From: Emergomyces orientalis | Taxonomy: Eukaryota; Ascomycota; Eurotiomycetes; Onygenales; Ajellomycetaceae | Direction: 5' to 3' | Assembly: GCA_002110485.1 (NCBI GenBank) | Contig: MOWL01000023.1 | Coordinates: 558,001 to 622,000 of the forward strand | Length of the DNA: 64,000 nucleotides | Shown here: positions 30,852 through 44,517 of the stretch, one piece after another | Position numbering within the stretch: the stretch's first letter is position 1 | Layout: the number at the start of each line of letters is the position of its first letter | The notes under the pieces: generated by a model | Seen by the model: the letters and a program-made list of their open reading frames with translations, nothing else | Databases searched by the model: none | Told to the model about the DNA's origin: nothing | Program-made: the position numbers and the translations under genes

Positions 30852-33800
30852 CTATTCAGTGACCTCAACGGGTTCCACGTTCCAAATACTATCCGCATAC
30901 TCTGCAATAACCCTGTCCGACGAGAAAAATCCCATCCTCGACACGCTCAAAATACATTTTTCCAACCACCCGTCCTGATCCCGATACGCTTCATCCACCA
31001 TATCTTGTGTTGTGATGTACGAATGGAAATCGTCCGACACCAGGTAATAATCACCATGCTCGGTGATTGCTGAGATGAGTGCTGAAAATGAACCAGCCTC
31101 GCCAAAGGTGCCTGAGCTGATACTGTCAAAAACAGCAGCCAGATCACTGTCTAGGGTGATGCTATCCTTCTCATAAAGATGGGCATGACGGAGATCTTCG
31201 ACATCTTCAGCGAGGGTGCCGAAGAGGAATACGTTCTGTTCGCCGATCTCGCGGGTTATCTCGATCTAGGGATTGTATATAATTAGAGTCAGGGCCAGGA
31301 GAACATATGGTAAGGTAGACTCACATTCGCGCCATCGCACGTGCCAATTATAAGTCCTCCATTAAGGACGAATTTCATGTTGCTCGTCCCACTAGCCTCC
31401 GTACCAGCAGTTGAGATATGCTCACTGATGTCCGAAGCAGGGCAAATAATTTCCGCCTTGCTAACGTTATAGTCCTCTACGAAGATGACCTTTAAAAGGT
31501 CTCCAACATCTGGATCGTTGTTAACAACGGAACCTACTTTGTTAATAAGATGGATAATTGTTTTCGCCATCCAATATCCTGGTGCGGCCTTTCCTCCGAA
31601 AATCGACACTCGGGGAACAAGCTTTGTCCGTTCTTTAGGGCTCATTGATTTTATTTTAAGATACCTGTGTATGACACCAAAGATGTTTAATTGTTGCCGC
31701 TTGTACTCGTGGATCCTTTTGACTTGGATATCAAACAGAGCCTTCGGGTTGACACGAACTCCAGTGGTATCCAAGATATGCTTCGCAAGGCGAACCTTGT
31801 TAGCATGCTTGATATCCGCCCACTCTGCCTTGAAATCTTTGTCGTCGATGTATGCCTCAAGTTTGTCGAGTAAAGTAAGATCCTTCAAAAAGTCATTACC
31901 TCCCAGCTTCGAAGCGATGAGATTTGAGAGTCGAGGATTGGCTTGGTGGAGCCATCTTCTGGGGGTGATGCCATTTGTCACATTGGTAAATTTGTCCGGG
32001 CCGTATATCGCAACAAAATCCTTGAATATCGTTGTCTTGATAAGGTCAGAGTGTAGTTCGGCCACTCCATTGACCTTACGGGAACCGATAACCGCCAAAT
32101 GGGCCATGCGAACCATTTTCGGTTGAGACTCCTCGATTATTGAAACGCGGGTTAACAAGTCACGATCCCTTGGGCACTTTTTCTCCACCATTTGCAGGAA
32201 TAGCAAATTGATATCATAGATAATCTGCAAATGCCTAGGGAGGAGGCTCTGGATCAGAGGAACAGACCATTTCTCCAAGGCTTCAGGCAAAACGGTATGA
32301 TTCGTATATCCGAATGTGCTGGATACGATATTCCAAGCCTCGTCCCACTCCAGTCCCTCCTGGTCAATAAGGATACGCTGTAGTTCTACTATGGCAAGAG
32401 TGGGATGCGTATCGTTCAGCTGAATCGCGACGTGGTCAGAGAACTCTGACCATGCCCGCTTGGTCTTCTTGAATCGCCGCACAATATCGTAAAGTGAAGC
32501 CGCGCACCAGAAGTATTGTTGCTTCAAGCGTAGTTCCTTGCCACGTTCAAGGTTGTCGTTAGGATATAGCACTGCTGATATGCTCTCCGCACGCTGTTGG
32601 TCAGCCACAGCGCTTTCATACTCGCCCGCGTTGAACTTTTGGAAATCAAACTCCCCACTGGCAGCCTTGCTTGACCAAAGACGGAGATTGTTGGTGGTTG
32701 TTGTAGCATAACCAGGAATGGGCACATCATAGGCAACTGCTTGAACAATTTCGCCGTCTTCCCAAGAATGGATGGTCTTCCCATTTTCATCCTGGTATTT
32801 CCTAACCGAACCGTAAAACTGGATATCAACAGTGACGTCGTGGCGTGGGAACTCCCATGGGTTGAAATCGAGCCAGTAATCTGGGACTTCAATCTGATAT
32901 CCGTTGATTATCTCTTGCTTAAAAATGCCGTATCGATATCGCAATCCATATCCCCATGCTGGATAATTAAGAGACGCCAAGCTGTCAAGAAAACAGGCAG
33001 CAAGTCTCCCAAGGCCGCCGTTACCAAGAGCAGCATCGTGCTCTTGGCTAATGACGTCTTCGATGCGGAAACCAAGATCTCCCAGTCCGGCTATAATACT
33101 TTCATTAGAGATAAGCTAATGGCAGGGCCGGGAATCTTACCTCTCGCAACATCCTTCAATCCCACATTCAGCATGGCATTGTCCAAAGCTCGTCCCATCA
33201 AAAATTCGAGAGAAAGATCTACAAAGTCAGCACAATTGCGAAACATCCAGGGTCTGAATCCGTACAGTAGACTCTCTTCTGGTCTGCAAAGGTCTGTCGC
33301 TGTTGCGTTTTATTCCACTCAATGACAAGGCGGTCTCGAAATGCCAACGCAGTGCCAGAGTAGGCCGCTCTATTAATGCAGTCAGCTCATCCGAACTGCG
33401 CATTTGTCATGCAGGTTTTACGCAAGGCACCTACAATTCATCGCAATTGAACAGAGACCGGGCAAGAGTAGTCTCAACATGGCGGACAACTTCTTTCTAT
33501 ACATCTCGTCAATGAGTTTTCGATACTCCGGCACGTTTCACAATCCGGAAGGTGGATTATAGGAAGAATAGTTTAGAACGAGCCATACCCCGAATTCGTC
33601 TTTCGTCGTAAACTCCTTCGCAGACTGCCACCGAAAAATAACTATTAGAGCTAAACCATTTATTTATAGAAGAAAATTGGCAAGCAAGGATAGTAATCAT
33701 ACAAACTTGCGCCAACTACACACCTCAAATACGGTATTAGCTCAACTTGCTCATTAGGAAATTCAAGGGCATCAGATAGCAACGGGCCACTCCCCGACCC

Positions 33801-34013
33801 CGAAAGGCGGTCTTTTGGAGATGGGGGAAGTTACACATACGCTTCTCGCTGTGGCTCTGGAATACTGGCTTCTACTTTCTTGATGTCCTGAGGCCCGAAC
33901 CCGGTAAATGTACGTTTATGTTTTGGGCGGCTGAATCCAGGTCCAACGGGGCCTTGCAGATCTGATATTGGGGCTCCTACTGACGGACGACGTTCGCGGG
34001 TGGGGTTGGCCAT
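30852..34013 (-). CDS. GPH1: Glycogen phosphorylase
   Basis: Seven exons: 34013-33837, 33624-33589, 33496-33435, 33369-33266, 33218-33141, 33090-31325 and 31265-30852, giving 878 residues. It releases glucose-1-phosphate from glycogen in the cytosol using pyridoxal phosphate. Visible: the GT35 start KRTFTGFGPQDIKKVEASIP with upstream RRPSV, a likely PKA site (Arg-Arg-x-Ser); YLSLEFLMGRALDNAMLNVG; QEHDAALGNGGLGRLAACFL; YGLRYRYGIF; the VTNGITPRRWL segment; VKRIHEYKRQQLN; and EASGTSNMKFVLNGG, which holds the PLP-binding lysine (SGTSNMKF). The end of exon 1 is the least certain point: GTGTAA is in phase, GTATGT just upstream is not. Length and motifs are those of an intact enzyme. Confidence 0.95.
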
Positions 34014-35661
34014 TACCGGTGATTTAAGCCCAACCCACTGTTTGTTCGAAATTGCGGCTAATCGGAGAAATTTTCAGAGGGTGTTTATATTTATCGAGGA
34101 TCTTCCCTAAGTTTTGATAAATGAAAGTTTTGAAGCAAATAATGCGGGGGAAAGTTGCAAATCGCGGAGACCTTGCTGGCAGCTTTTGGTGAAACCACGG
34201 TTCGGCAACGGTGGAAGTGGGAAGCTAAGGAATTCTAAAGAAGAAAGTATAGAAGATGATAGAGTAGTTACCTACGAAGATAAAGATAGCTTAGTGAATA
34301 TTCCAGGCGATTGAGGAATATAGAAATTAAAACGACAAAAAGAAGAGATACTGGAGAGGTCGTAAGGGGTGGAGGGGTGGAGGGGTTAGTTATATGAAAA
34401 CTGGCGGGGGACAGTAATTTTCCACAGTACAAACAAAAGTCAAGTGCGACACACCGATTAAATAAGTTAATCAGTCATCCAAGAGCAATGGAGCAGGAGG
34501 AGAGCTAATAATATGAATGAAATGTTGAATAGAATAGTTAAAAATGGAAGAATATGCTTTCGTCCTGCAACTTCATCAAACAGCCGCTGGTGACATATCC
34601 CGCGGGGTGAAGAGAAGGGTTGTTTTAGACCTGCGATCAGACACCATTTTGAATGTATCTTATCTTTTTAATCCATGCAAATAATGGACGGGATGGATCC
34701 CTTGGGAAAGTCACGTTGACCTGGACAGGAGAGCCATTGACCAAGTTCCGCGAGAGTTTCGCCTCAGTGGAGTGAGGAAATACGTTCCAGAACTCGTTCG
34801 CCCGCAAACCAGCTTTAAGCTTCCTCGAGGGTAAGTCAGGGCGAGGCCATGGTAAGTCGCATGGAAAATGCACAGAGCATTCCAGTCCTGAAGATCCAAT
34901 TGGGTGAAGGATGAGAGCGACATGAGCATGCATGATGTCTGATTTGATAAACGTGCGACCTTCCCTCGCAGAGTGGACGGAAAGGAAAACGCTTAACTAG
35001 GGCAGATATGCGGCTAGGTTAGTTAACTGCAGAGAAGTGAAAGCAGGTTTTCTTGATCTTGACCCTCTCCGGCGTACTGTCTCAAAAATAAAATAAAATT
35101 GAAATAAAAAACCACACAAATATAGATGTGGCATGACTACATACACGAGTCAGGCCCTATTATTCAATCCAGGCATATCCCAATTATATCAGTTTTGCCG
35201 GTTCACCAACCGGCTACCACGGGACTCAATTTGCGCCTGGGAATAAGTTTATAAGAGGCGATATGATTGATCATCAGCTTACAACGATCGGGTGTTATCC
35301 ATCCAACCTCGAAAAATACTACTAAATATTAGAGTTATCCCCATTGATTTACTATATGCAATGTAATCATCTAGCTCCTGACATATGGACATATGTCCTA
35401 TCTATTAGAAAATTTGGATGGAAACACAATATCCATGGATCCAATTACCCCCCAGGCACGTTATGGGAAACAAGTTGTGCGGTCTGCACTGGTCTCTCTC
35501 CTGAGCCTCAAACGCAAACCACTCTTAAGGGCCAACAGGCCTTTTCAATAGGGCCATAAATACTCCCATTTCTCAGGCTAACCATCCACTGCACAGCTCC
35601 AATTAGGTGATGCCGAGCTCATTTCACCATCACCTCTCATCAATAGTATTTCCCGTCCCCC
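34014..35661. other. Intergenic region between glycogen phosphorylase and thioesterase
   Basis: About 1.6 kb, promoter of the phosphorylase on its left. A 98-codon minus-strand frame at 34933-34637 has plausible protein composition (EFWNVFPHSTEAKLSRNL) but no recognised motif or splicing, so it is not called. An inverted pair 'tttgccggttcaccaaccgg' lies at about 35193-35212. Confidence 0.35.
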
Positions 35662-36129
35662 TCACAACATCGCCGTCCTCCACACCGCTTTATCGTGCAC
35701 ACAACTAGCACACACCTTCCCATCCATCGTCAAAAGATTCCCCGTGAAATTAACAAACTTCTTCCCCGCAGCCACCAACTGAGCCACCACCCTCACCTTC
35801 GTACCCATCGGCACAGGCCTCAGAAATGTCACCGTCAGCGTGCGACTGAGTGTCGAAACCATCTTGTCACTCTCAGGCGCTGCAAATGCTGCCGTCGAAG
35901 TCAATACGTCCAGGATCGTCGTCGTGCAGCCGCCATGTAATATCCCCAGCGGATTGCACATTTGTGGTGTCACCGTGAATTCGAATTCGACGGTGCCGGG
36001 CTCGACTTTCACGAGCTTGATGGTCTTCATGCATGACGCATCCCAGCTGGAGGTCTCGGGGAAGGTGGAAGCGGTGTTTAGGAAGGATTGAATCTGGTCC
36101 CATGGGGTTTCCTGCTTGTCAGGCACCAT
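35662..36129 (-). CDS. Hotdog-fold acyl-CoA thioesterase (4HBT, ACOT13-like)
   Basis: Single exon, 155 residues, starting MVPDKQETPWDQIQSFLNTA. The hotdog core is clear: NPLGILHGGCTTTILDVLTS, where HGG begins the long hotdog helix and Asp in ILDVLT is in the usual catalytic place, then TLSRTLTVTFLRPVPMGTKV and GKKFVNFTGNLLTMDGKVCA as the strand segments. These enzymes hydrolyse acyl-CoA thioesters to free fatty acids and CoA. A poly-A/T tract lies just 5' of the ATG at 36129; the longer upstream frame to 36360 runs through it and is not preferred. No targeting signal is obvious. The substrate is unknown. Confidence 0.85.
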   Translation of the reverse strand: MVPDKQETPWDQIQSFLNTASTFPETSSWDASCMKTIKLVKVEPGTVEFEFTVTPQMCNPLGILHGGCTTTILDVLTSTAAFAAPESDKMVSTLSRTLTVTFLRPVPMGTKVRVVAQLVAAGKKFVNFTGNLLTMDGKVCASCVHDKAVWRTAML

Positions 36130-38086
36130 TTTTTTTTTTTTTGAGGATTGTAACGAACGAACGAACGTGCGTGTGAGGGTGATTATACAGTATCGTATGG
36201 GAGGTGGGTGAGTATGAGGGCGTTTGGATATATAATTCGGAGTTCTTTGCTCGTATCTCGTGTGTGTCGAGTGCGATAATGATATGTTCGACGCGAAATA
36301 CTGGAGGAAACGTGGGGTGCGATGATCTGGTATGTGGTGAGAGGTTGATGGAAGGGCCACGATTCTATCTGTTCAGCATATGGAATTCTCCAATGTCTAA
36401 AAGAACCAGTCAGTGTTATCAATCTGTCAGTCAGTGATATGGGCACTCGTTCGCATCCACTTCGATTCAACCGAGGTACTAGGTATCCTCGCTGGGGACA
36501 TATGTTCCAGCATGCGTCACGTTGGGAAGGGTGCCGAAGCGCCCTAAAAAGCTCGAATCAGTTTCGTACAGCCCATTGTTATTGGGCTGCGGTATAATAT
36601 AAACCACCCCCATATCGCGACAATTGCGGATAATTGACGACAAAAAGAATCAAAGGCAACATAAATTTCAGATTTGAGTATGCGATGAGATGCTCATGGG
36701 GATTTCGGCTGAGTACGCTCCATAGAGCCGATCGGCTAGGGTTAGCCGAAGATCAGAAAAGGCGAGATTGCTCCAAGCACATTTGCTTTTGCACTCGGAA
36801 TAGTCAATAATTACAGCAATAACAGTGAAAGAGTGGAATCAAAATTAATTGAGGATATTATGTTCACAAGGCCTGCGAGATATATATATGGATATATGCT
36901 CCCTGTATCGTGAAGATTCCATTTTAACTAATGATATGAGAGGTGTTAAAAGTTATATCCAATTGCTTTATGTGTGAAGATATGCTAATAGGAGATGAGT
37001 AGGGCCACTTTTTGATGTTCGAACGGCCATGACGATCTGATCAGAGTTGATTCATGTTCTTTGATGCCCTGGGCCCAGAAATGGAGAAAAGATCCACAAA
37101 AGAATAAACAAACCCAGTCATAATAAACTTCTTGCTGGTTGGTGGATACACTTCAAGATCGAGGCTGTAGCTAAGCGGTACGGCTCGAGGAAATCCTACA
37201 CCACTATAACACCCACAGTTTCCAAACTTATGCAGTATGGCTCCAATTCACCCTGTCAATCATATCCCTTTACCAAACGGACTCCTTAGTTATTTGGGAT
37301 GTGTGCTCTCCCCCAGGACGGTTCCTGTCCGGGTCCTCCAAACAGCCTCTATACCTAGGTATCTCCATATTGTATTGCTCGAATCGGCTGAGATTTTACT
37401 CGTGTCGACTTCGAGGCCGTAGCCTGGATCGAAAGAAACAAGGCTAGATCAGTTGAGCCGAAAGTAAAGGGTAAATGCTGTAAGCAGAGTAACATAGGAG
37501 TTTAATTTACCCTAGTTCTATTGGTTTTATCCAGGTAATAAGGACGACCTTGTCTGGGAGAAAGTTTTTCACTTAACTATTTTTATTTTTATATTTTTCG
37601 CTTGAGCTCCATATTTCCAACGTAAAAGACGTGATACTTTGAACTCTACGTAAAGGAGTCTTGTTTGTCCAGGACTGGGGTGGAACCATGACACTGCATA
37701 ATAGTGATACAAAAATACTATTCATCTTCGGGCGGGGAATGGGATATACCCCCTTCATACTAACAAAATGCATACATACCGTTATCTTGTCTGATAAGTT
37801 ACTACATGCTTTAATCTCATTCCCAGGCTTTCGCTACCATCTTAGTTACCAGCCAACCTAACTACCAACACGCCGCCAAGACCTGCCTGAATTGAATTGC
37901 TCTGTTGTCGCCAATGTTCAACTCCACCTCTATGACTAATGCCATGGCAGACGGTAAAGGATAACATCTGGTTGGTATTGTTGCTGTAGGCTCTGTCACC
38001 AAAGTGACTATCAGCTGAAAAAGGTGAGGTTCAGTCGCTTGCCCTCTTCGAAACGAGTCAACTAAAATCTGAAATAGAGCGCAAAA
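36130..38086. other. Intergenic region, no supported gene
   Basis: About 2 kb without a supported gene. Two shared promoter regions at the edges (thioesterase left, mannosidase right). Short forward and reverse frames have no motifs. Confidence 0.4.
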
Positions 38087-40030
38087 ATGAGCTCCTCCCC
38101 TGTGCGCATTCGGAGCCCGCAGCTTTCGACATGGACACTGAGAACTATACTGAAGCTTTCCACATTCTTTGCTGCCTGTGTTGCTCTTGCACTGGGCGTG
38201 GTTTTGCATATTAAAGACTCCCCAAATGGCTTGCGATGGTACAAGTGGAAGTCAACCAACTGGGACTATCGCCGGGAAAAGGTCAAGGACGCATTCGTGA
38301 GCAGCTGGAATGCTTATACGAAATACGCCTGGGGTTTGTTATGATACTCCTTGCCAACATTCTGTAAATCTTTAGACTTAATGCATGGACTAACTAAATA
38401 ATTACACAATCTTCGTCTCGCGCTCCATCAGGCCAGGACCAATTTCACCCCATCTCCAAAACAGGCTCGCAAATGAGCCCGGAGGGTCTGGGATGGATCA
38501 TTATCGACAGCCTGGACACAATGATGATTATGAACCTAACCTCTCAACTGGGGGATGCTCGCAAATGGATACATCGTAAGCTTACGTATGATCAAGATCA
38601 AGACGTCAACACGTTCGAGATGACAATTCGAATGCTTGGTGGCCTCCTCTCTGCACACTACCTTGCAGGCCAGCTCCCAGATGTCGCCTCTGGACGAGAC
38701 TTCGTCTATTTGTCAAAGGCGGTCGACCTAGCGGATCGACTTCTCGGTGCATACGAATCACCCTCTGGGATCCCCTATGCAAGTATCGGCCTGCGGACAA
38801 AGAAGGGAATCGTTTCGCATGCTGATGGCGGAGCTTCGTCGATGGCAGAAGCTGCGACTCTCCAGTTGGAAATGAAATATCTCGCCGACTTAACTGACAA
38901 TGAAGTGTACTGGCGCAAAGCGGAGAAAGTGATGCAAATCCTTGATGATAATGTCATGCGAGATGGCCTTCTCCCCATCTTCGTAGACCCGCAAAGCGGT
39001 CACTTTACGACTAGGGAAATCCGCATTGGAAGCCGTGGTGATTCGTACTATGGTATTTCCACTATTCTAATCTACAATAGAATCCTACCACTGATTCTTG
39101 ACCTATCCCTACACAGAATACCTCATAAAGCAATATCTACAGACCTCTGAGCCCATATATCTTGAAATGTGGTCTGAAGCGCTGGCCGGAATCCAAAAAC
39201 ACATGATCACCACAACGAAATACTCAAACATGCACTTCGTTGCTGAGCTACCTTCTGGAATCGGCGGCAAACTTTTACCCAAGATGGATCATCTCGTCTG
39301 CTTCTTGCCAGGCACAATTGCACTAGGGGTAACAGGCGGACTCACGGTAGATGAAGCGAAATCGACCCACGGCTGGAGCGACGAGAAGGAGAATCAGATG
39401 AACCTTGCCAAGGAGCTCATGAAAACATGCTGGGGCATGTACAAAGTCACGAAGACAGGGCTGGCTCCCGAAATCACCTGGTTGAATGTGGACAATTCGC
39501 ACCTGGAACCTGTCCCTGGAAAGTTGCCTCTTCCCAGTAGTAGGAACTCCATTTCCGACTGGAAACAAGATTACGTTATCAAACCTCCTGATGCGCATAA
39601 CCTACAGCGCCCTGAGACGATAGAAAGCCTTTTGATGATGTGGCGTGTAACCGAGGACCCTATCTATCGGGAATGGGGCTGGGAGATATTCGAGGCGTTC
39701 GAAAAATATACTGTACTTCCCCATGGGGAGGGATATGTGTCTCTTAACGATGTAAACAGTGTCCCGCCTACGGTCAGGGATAACATGGAGAGTTTTTGGC
39801 TAGTAAGTTGGACAGTTACGCAACAGCAGCCTTAGGATACTTAAACGAAGGATATGAGTTACTAATATATTGTCCAGGCTGAGACTCTAAAATACCTCTA
39901 CCTCCTCTTCTCACCAAGCGACCTCCTCCCACTCACTAAGGTGGTTTTTAACACAGAAGCCCACGTCTTCCCCCGGATTAACGCTACGAAGTTTACAACA
40001 GGGTGGCAGCGGAAACCTAGAAAGTTGTAA
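38087..40030 (+). CDS. MNS1: GH47 alpha-1,2-mannosidase (ER/Golgi class I)
   Basis: Four exons, 38087-38333, 38432-39052, 39117-39802 and 39878-40030, give 568 residues. It trims mannose from N-glycans (Man9 to Man8) in the secretory pathway. A type II membrane anchor is seen at residues about 20-43 (LRTILKLSTFFAACVALALG). Family motifs: SWNAYTKYAWG split by intron 1, then LGWIIIDSLDTMMIMN, FEMTIRMLGGLLSAHYL, SMAEAATLQLEMKYL, GSRGDSYYEYLIKQYL, HLVCFLPG, LRPETIES-like LQRPETIESLLMMWR, and TEAHVFPR close to the end, all typical of an active enzyme. The acidic residues of the family (in FEMTIR, GDSYYEY, PETIES, TEAH) are present. Symbol given by orthology to yeast MNS1; some fungi have several paralogues. 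Confidence 0.93.
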
Positions 40031-41190
40031 ATTGGGAACGAGTAGACTACTGCGGCAGACATTAGAAGTTTCTCCTTTTTTTTTCCTTTGTACGCTTGTA
40101 CCCAGATTTTAATCTTGAAAATAGCATTGAGCAGAACATAAAATTTAGACGACTGCTACGGACATGCACTTTTTTTCTTCTCATTTGGACGGAAGAAATT
40201 ATAAATCAATTATTTATCTGACTAACATATCATTTCATTCTCTTTTCATCTTATTATTTTGATTGCCTCGCGTAGGGTGAATAGCAAATAAGCATGACAT
40301 GATGGATATGAAATTAAAAATATATATAAGCGATCTAATGTAAAATAATATATAATATATATATAGAGAGAGATATATAAAAATGGTGTGATCGTGACAG
40401 CCATCGTGATGGCAATGAAAGGGTAAATGAAAATTAATCCTATCTTTCGAATGCCTGAAAGCCACCCGCCGCCTTTGTCGTCCGAAAAGAAAAACGAAAC
40501 ATAAACAGAGGTCTAGATATGTTGGAGTGTAATCTTGGCTTGATTCTCTATCTATGCTTTGGGTGCGTTGCAGAGAGCTATATAGCCCTGAGAGATGAAA
40601 GGAATAACATCGGGCCGGGCGGATGGATGCCTCTGACAAGATAGATAGGTAGTTACCAATAAATAAGTGCCGAAAAATTCTTTTGAGAATTAAAAAAAGA
40701 AAAAGAAAAAGAACAAGAAACAAAAAGGAGAAGGGAAAAGGAACGGCTCACGCCTCACCCGTTGGCTGTTCCCAAAAGAAAAAAAATAAACAACAATATC
40801 ATCAAAAATTTGCCCAAAAGGCGAATGAAGAAATTAAATTCTACCGAAGCAAATAAATAAAGGCAGCGAGAAGTAAAGCAAGGCTTCGGGAAATTAAAAA
40901 ATTGTTAAGAATACACAAACATGAAAAGCCTTCCCCTACATTCCTTACCCGCCTACCAAAACCGCATTTGAAAAAGATCCGATTGATGAAATGTATCGAC
41001 AAGGAAGAACCGTACGATAATCCTAAGAACGAAAAATAAGAGGGAGAGGGAGAGGGATATGATAAAACAAATCTCCCTCCATTTTTGTAGCAAAAAAATA
41101 GGACAGCCAAAAAAAAAGGGGGGGGTTGTTTAGTGGAGAGAAGACCTCGACCCGAGCCTGACACGTTTCCATTACCCAACAAACGTGGAA
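40031..41190. other. Intergenic 3' region, AT-rich
   Basis: Convergent 3' ends of the mannosidase and Avl9 genes. AT-rich with a (TA)n stretch at about 40320-40375. No gene. Confidence 0.5.
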
Positions 41191-44100
41191 CTATTTGTGC
41201 TCGGTTTTCAGCGCTTCCGTAACCTCATTATTCGACAACGACTGCGTAGGGCCCGACAAGTCCACGGCCGTAAAGGGATTATCATCCGCCGATTCATCGA
41301 GGCGAAGCGGGGAAATTGCCGGCTCCGGAGATTGGTTGTTTACCTGTAGTTTGTCGGCTGGGGTGAGGGTTGGTGAGGGTATGGGCGGGCTCTTTGTCTG
41401 TTCATTAGCTGCAGCGGCGGATTTAACCGCCAGTGGTGGGATGGAGTCCTTGTCTTGCAATATTGACGCCGTTGGTGATGGTTCCGATAGGGCAGAGTTC
41501 TTTTTTGACGTGATGGCAGTGGCATCCATATTGGCATTGGAATTGTTGTTATTGTTGTTGTTCTCGTTATTAGTATTATTATTATCATCATCGTCCCTCT
41601 TCAAATCTCGGCTTCCTCGGGGACTCCGCGCATTGTTATTATTATGATTAACGTTATTTTGAATCTCTGAGTCGAAGCTGTGAATATCACTACTCCTCCG
41701 TAGCAAGCTACTCCATCTCTTCTTGCGGCTCAGGCTCCTGCTAAGGCTAGACACGGGGTCCCTAGAACCGTGCCCGTTGCCCTGTCCCGTCTCGCGACCC
41801 CTTCCAGTCAAGTCGCCTGAGTCGTTCGAGCTCGTACTAGTAGTGAGAGGAAAACTCTGGCGCGAAACCAACGTAGTAGGGGATGACACTGGGCTATTAT
41901 TGCCGCTGGTTTTTTTCTCTTGCCATTCCTTTCGTCGATCGTTTGCCCAGGAGCTCCAAGAACTAAAGTAGGCAGACGCACGTTGCCCCGCCGCAGCAAC
42001 AGTTGCCTGCGCCTGTCCAAGGTCAACTGCAGGTGGTTTCCGGGCGCCAAATGTCCATGATCCTGCGCCGGGGGAGTTGGCATTCGATGAAATCGATGCC
42101 CGGGGAGATATTATCGATTCCTTGTCCATCGACGCAGACGCTGGAGGCAGTTCGGAGGATGTCCGCTGTTGTTGAGCTCTTTCTTCGTTCTTCTTACGCT
42201 GGTTTTCTCTCATGGCCTCAATGTCTGCCCAGAAGCTATTGAATGCGGAACTGACTTTCTTTTGGCCGGTGGCCAGGTGTTTGTTGAGAGCTTCGCGGCC
42301 CTCACGCACTCGTTCGTCGAAGTGTAATTCGGCTACTTGTTGAGCAAGTCTCCTTTGGATATCGTCAATACCCAGGCCGCCAGCGCAAGGATGGCGTGGT
42401 TCCACAATTGAGAATAGAAGAGAGTCAGATGTGAGTCGGTGGAACAAAGCATAGTTCGACGTTGTCCTCCAACGCTCGAGGAACTCTGTGCCGAATTCAG
42501 ATGCCGGGTCACCTTCAATATCCAATCCTGGTGATAAAGTCCCGGAACCGCGGTGAACCTCATCGTGGTGTTTTTCGCATGAGAGAAGCGCTAATAGATA
42601 GTCTTCGAATTGAAGACGAATAAATTCTTCGGAACCCAAGTACCCATGGGTCTTTGGCTGTTCTGGGTGGGTATCATCCCATGTTTCATATATCGTCTGT
42701 GTGAGAAAATCAATCCATCTCCTATCAGCTACAGAAAGCGAAAGAGCAGATCTCAACGATGGTGAGGAAATGTTGATTGTATCTTCATCGAGCTATAATT
42801 TCCTCATGTTAGTATCGAAAACAATACCTTCATGCCAAAAACCGCGACCCTTACATTAATGAGTATATCACTGTACCGGTCCTTTTGTTGCAACAGCAGG
42901 GAATTGGTGGATCCCACCACGTACGATTTCGTGCCGTAATCGGCAAGGAGATCCAGGTGTTGTAAGGGCGTATAAGGACCAAACATGCTTCCCTTAACAA
43001 AAACTTAGAAGGGAGACCCAAGGAACAAAAGGGGTGGGCGGGAAAGCAAACCTTGCCGAATATCTGCAGAGGTAAACCCATGTATGCAAGTACTAATAAT
43101 CTGTCAATGAGCGGATGGATATACAGGCGGTCAATTGTTGAAGTGGCCTACATGAGCTCCTCTCACTCGTTTTGAGAGACGTAGGTTTCACAACGGACTC
43201 TGCATAGCTATCAAAGGATGGGTCCGCGCAATCTTCAAGATGGTGAATAAGACCAGGTATCAAAGAAATAAGTGAAAACTGGATCATGCAGAGTCGTTCG
43301 CAGCGGGTGCCAAAGAAGAGCATCTAGTGGACTGTAAGCTATATGTTCAGTTCACTTGTAGGGCAGCTGCAAATGTCCATTAAGTACTTTTGGTTGTAGT
43401 AAAAGGCATTTAAATAGGACCAGAGTCTGGTGTCGGAATTCGTGAATCATCTCTCGTAGCGAAAGGCCTTCCCGTAAACAATTAGCAAAACGAGCAGAAA
43501 GAAGATCACAATGGCACTTACCCAGGTACTCATCCTTTTGACCTTCATCATTATTTAAACTTTCCACTAGGTTTTCCTGGAATTTCTACACCCCGAAGGA
43601 CTTGTGTGAGCTGGGTATCCTATCCCGTACTTGACACAAGGGCCAAACCCATACCTTTAAGATATCCGTGTCCGAGAAGTCTCTAACAATACCCCAAAAA
43701 ATGTCAGCAAAAAATCTTCGACCTCAAACCTCAGTTCCACCCTATTTCCACTCCCCACACCCCAAACATATATGAGCCTGGCTTGCCAATCCGTTTTGAA
43801 GTGGTCCGCCTCCATCCACCAACGGCCCCAAAAACATACCTCTGCGCAAACCACGCGGATGTAACCATGGACAATTTCTCCCTCAACTGCCCGAAATGCC
43901 TGGGTTCATCAATAACCGCCACAACCGCCTTCTGGACCGTTGACCTCGTCACATCAGGGGATCGATTAATCAGGGATGCCGAATCTATTTGGCGCGTACA
44001 TGATATTCCGAAGAGAGAGGTGGCGGGCTCTGAGTCCGTTGCACTCTGCTGGAGTGTGAAGTAGGAGAAATCTTCGGTGGAACTGGAAAATAATTGTTAG

Positions 44101-44517
44101 GGAGCCAGGGGTTCATTGAGAGGAAACGCCATTATGAAAAGCGTGAGAGCAAAAGAAAGTGTGTATTTGCATACGCATGCGCCCCATCTGACAGCGCCAT
44201 GAAAGGTAATAGAGACCAGTCATTTTTCACGAGGACATCAGTGCCTTGTTTGCAGAAGCAAAATTCGACTTCGGGACCCCTGCAAAAATTTTCCGTCTAG
44301 TTAGTAAAGAAAAAGAACGTAGCATGTAGATGGTAGATGCTTTGTGAGCACAGCACACATGTATATATATGTGCATAATTATTGCTCCCAAATCAAGCCA
44401 CCGCATAGCTGTACATTAATTGAACAACTCGAAGAAAACGTCGTAGTAGCTCACTAACCTCGCATGGTGGAAATCTATAACCAGGATAATAGGTTCGCGA
44501 TCTTTTCTACGCCGCAT
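41191..44517 (-). CDS. AVL9: Avl9, late secretory pathway (DENN-like) protein
   Basis: Ten exons: 44517-44459, 44279-44175, 44082-43840, 43682-43655, 43585-43522, 43467-43388, 43323-43152, 43092-43052, 42992-42855 and 42792-41191, giving 843 residues. Avl9 acts in exocytic transport from the Golgi and is related to DENN-domain Rab regulators. Matches to the family, in order: IILVIDFHHARGPEVEF, DWSLLPFMALSDGAHA, ATSLFGISCTRQI, GLSLREMIHEFRHQTLVLFK, SLIPGLIHHLEDC, MGLPLQIFGK, PYTPLQHLDLLADYGTKSYV, GSTNSLLLQQKDRYSDI and YLGSEEFIRLQFEDYLLALL. The last 250 residues are disordered, Ser-rich, with long Asn runs encoded by AAT/AAC repeats. An upstream in-frame stop fixes ATG 44517. Every border keeps phase, so the model is strong. 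Confidence 0.93.

Noticed and set aside
34637..34933. 98-codon minus-strand frame with protein-like composition
   Set aside because: No recognised family and no neighbouring exon found; kept only as a note in the intergenic entry.
28711..36129. Zn2Cys6 regulator near enzymes considered as a biosynthetic gene cluster
   Set aside because: Neighbours are glycogen phosphorylase and a hotdog thioesterase, with no polyketide synthase, peptide synthetase or terpene enzyme.
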